NCBI RefSeq assembly: GCF_009730335.1
Contig: NZ_CP046315.1
Coordinates: 2,170,001-2,234,000, forward strand
Source of the DNA: Schaalia odontolytica
GTDB taxonomy: Bacteria > Actinomycetota > Actinomycetes > Actinomycetales > Actinomycetaceae
Length of the DNA stretch: 64,000 bases
Reading direction: 5' to 3'
Part shown: positions 62,739-64,000 of the stretch, in pieces
Layout of the letters: each line of letters starts with the position of its first letter
Position numbering within the stretch: the stretch's first letter is position 1
Notes under the pieces: generated by a model
The model's database searches: none
Seen by the model: only the letters and a program-made list of their open reading frames with translations
What the model was told of the DNA's origin: nothing
Made by a program: the position numbers and the translations under genes

Positions 62739-63712
62739 TTGCTCTCCTCCTTCTTCTCAATGGGGGTGGTGGTGCGCGCCTTGCGGGCCCGGGGCTGAGC
62801 CAGACCGGTGGGCGCGTCCGCGCCGGGCATGCCGAAGGCGCTGGAGCGGGGGACGTCGGGCGTGCGCCCGATGGTGTAGGGCGACTCGTCGATCGCGTCG
62901 GTCGCCGCGGTCTCGGTGCGCGCGAGGGCGAGCTGCTCGGAGACCTCCGGGGTGACCTCGCCGATCGTGCGGGTGAGGCCACGCACGCGCAGGACTCGTG
63001 GCACCGACTCCTCGACCGGGCCGAGGGTCTCGCCGGAGACGGCGGGCACGTCGGCCGCGTTCGACTGGGCGTAGACACCGGGGGCGGGCAGCTGGCCGAT
63101 GCGAGCGCCCTTCTCGGCGAACGCGCGCATCTTGTTGCGGGCCGTCTCGAACTGGTCGGCCTTCGGGGTGAGGCGATCAGAGTGGGTCAGCAGCATCGCG
63201 CCGACGGCGGCCGTGATCAGCAGGCCGCCGGCAAGCTCCATGCTCAGCCAGTGCTCCTGGAACAGCGTGATCGCCAGGTCGGTGATCGGCTGGTTGGAGT
63301 AGGGGTCAACCTCAACGGGCTTGTGCGGGGCGGGCACAGCCTTGAGGATCGCAGTCGTGACGATGACGATCAGGCCGAGGCCACCGAGCACCGCCGCGAC
63401 GATCGCGCCCCGGCTCTGGCGGGCGTAGTCGTCGGAGGTGCCGATGCCGATCAGCATGATGACGAAGAGGAACAGCATCATGATCGCGCCGGTGTACACG
63501 ACGATCTGCGCGACGCCCAGGAAGGGGGCGCTATTCGCGATGTACAGGACTGCCAGGCCGAGCATGACGCCGACCATGCAGATGACCGAGTGCGCGGCCT
63601 TCTTGAAGAAGAGGACACCCAGAGCGCAGGCGACCATGAGGATGGCCGTGCATGCGAAGAGGATGATCTCCCCCGTTGACCCCATCATGGGCCAACCGTT
63701 GGACAGGTTCAT
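62735..63712 (-). CDS. nuoJ: NADH-quinone oxidoreductase subunit J
   Basis: 325 residues. The first 190 or so are the five-helix NuoJ fold ([20 protein letters not shown]). About 125 extra residues at the C-terminus are hydrophilic and end [18 protein letters not shown]; actinobacterial NuoJ is often extended, but no domain is recognisable. Its ATG overlaps the nuoI stop (TGATG). Confidence 0.94.
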   Translation of the reverse strand: MNLSNGWPMMGSTGEIILFACTAILMVACALGVLFFKKAAHSVICMVGVMLGLAVLYIANSAPFLGVAQIVVYTGAIMMLFLFVIMLIGIGTSDDYARQSRGAIVAAVLGGLGLIVIVTTAILKAVPAPHKPVEVDPYSNQPITDLAITLFQEHWLSMELAGGLLITAAVGAMLLTHSDRLTPKADQFETARNKMRAFAEKGARIGQLPAPGVYAQSNAADVPAVSGETLGPVEESVPRVLRVRGLTRTIGEVTPEVSEQLALARTETAATDAIDESPYTIGRTPDVPRSSAFGMPGADAPTGLAQPRARKARTTTPIEKKEESK

Positions 63713-64000
63713 CAGTGTGCCTCCTCGGCGACTCGTACCGTCTTGAGGGAGGGGTCGTCGGGGCGGCGGCTCGCGACCCAGTCAACCTGGGCGGCGGTGG
63801 GGCCGGTGACTTCCCCGCGGTAGTAGTCGATGTCGTTCTTACCCTCGACCATGGGGTGGGGCGCTGCGAGCATGCCATCGGAGAGCGGGACCAGGAGGTC
63901 TTCCTTCTCGTAGATGTCGTCCTCCCGGGTGTACTTGGCGATTTCGAAGTCGTTCGTCATCGTCAGGGCGCGCGTGGGGCACGCCTCAATGCACATGCCG
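63712..64000 (-). CDS. nuoI: NADH-quinone oxidoreductase subunit I, 5' end beyond right edge
   Basis: Only the last 95 or so residues are visible. [20 protein letters not shown] is the end of the second 4Fe-4S motif (CxxCxxCxxxCP) followed by the conserved tail. NuoI carries clusters N6a and N6b between the peripheral and membrane arms. The rest of the nuo operon is presumably further right. Confidence 0.93.
   Translation of the reverse strand, partial: GMCIEACPTRALTMTNDFEIAKYTREDDIYEKEDLLVPLSDGMLAAPHPMVEGKNDIDYYRGEVTGPTAAQVDWVASRRPDDPSLKTVRVAEEAH

Overview
High-GC actinobacterial chromosome. The gene content suggests a host-associated member of the Actinomycetaceae (Schaalia/Actinomyces-like): L-fucose and sialic acid catabolism, frequent GTG/TTG starts, ATGA/GTGA gene overlaps and tight operons. 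The assignment is an inference from gene content; no marker gene was compared with a database.

Layout. 1-8.5 kb (minus strand): an operon headed by a DeoR regulator, then E2, E3 and a fused E1 of a 2-oxo acid dehydrogenase complex, a PHP-domain protein and a short-chain dehydrogenase cut by the left edge. Its substrate is unknown. 8.8-17.5 kb (minus): an L-fucose operon with RbsA/C/B-type ABC importer, FucI isomerase, RhaB-type kinase, LacI regulator and FucU mutarotase, and a LacI-type operator upstream. 17.6-21.6 kb: an alkyltransferase-like protein, a hypothetical protein, tRNA-Asn, a MerR/TipAS regulator, and rplJ-rplL behind an L10 leader. 21.7-28.2 kb: an ECF importer (S, T, A) coupled to two exporter-fold ABC half transporters, with an iron-box-like site upstream. 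28.3-31.0 kb: tRNA-Trp, secE, nusG, rplK, rplA. 31.1-34.3 kb (plus): aminotransferase, alpha/beta hydrolase, adenosine deaminase.

34.3-37.1 kb is the clearest accessory region. A small island sits directly behind the 3' end of murB. It is bounded by a full murB and a 185-bp diverged copy of the murB 3' end. It carries an HTH-nucleotidyltransferase/HEPN toxin-antitoxin pair, an AT-rich membrane protein of unknown function, and two symmetric repeat arrays built on a 19-bp period. 37.1-40.6 kb: murB, a quinone-oxidoreductase-like enzyme and an MFS transporter.

40.7-52.2 kb: a sialic acid locus (peptide-family ABC importer including a permease-ATPase fusion, nanA, nanK, nanE), a divergent FadR-type regulator, and a sialidase-like protein without a signal peptide. 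An IS3-family element has landed in the loop of the terminator between the regulator and the sialidase gene. 52.3-64 kb: rpmG, tRNA-Met, tRNA-Thr, tRNA-Tyr, yajQ, htpX, fprA, a polyprenyl diphosphate synthase and nuoI-nuoN of respiratory Complex I, running off the right edge.

A 12-bp element, CGAGGCCGGGGC, recurs in intergenic regions across the window, often as inverted pairs forming terminator-like hairpins.
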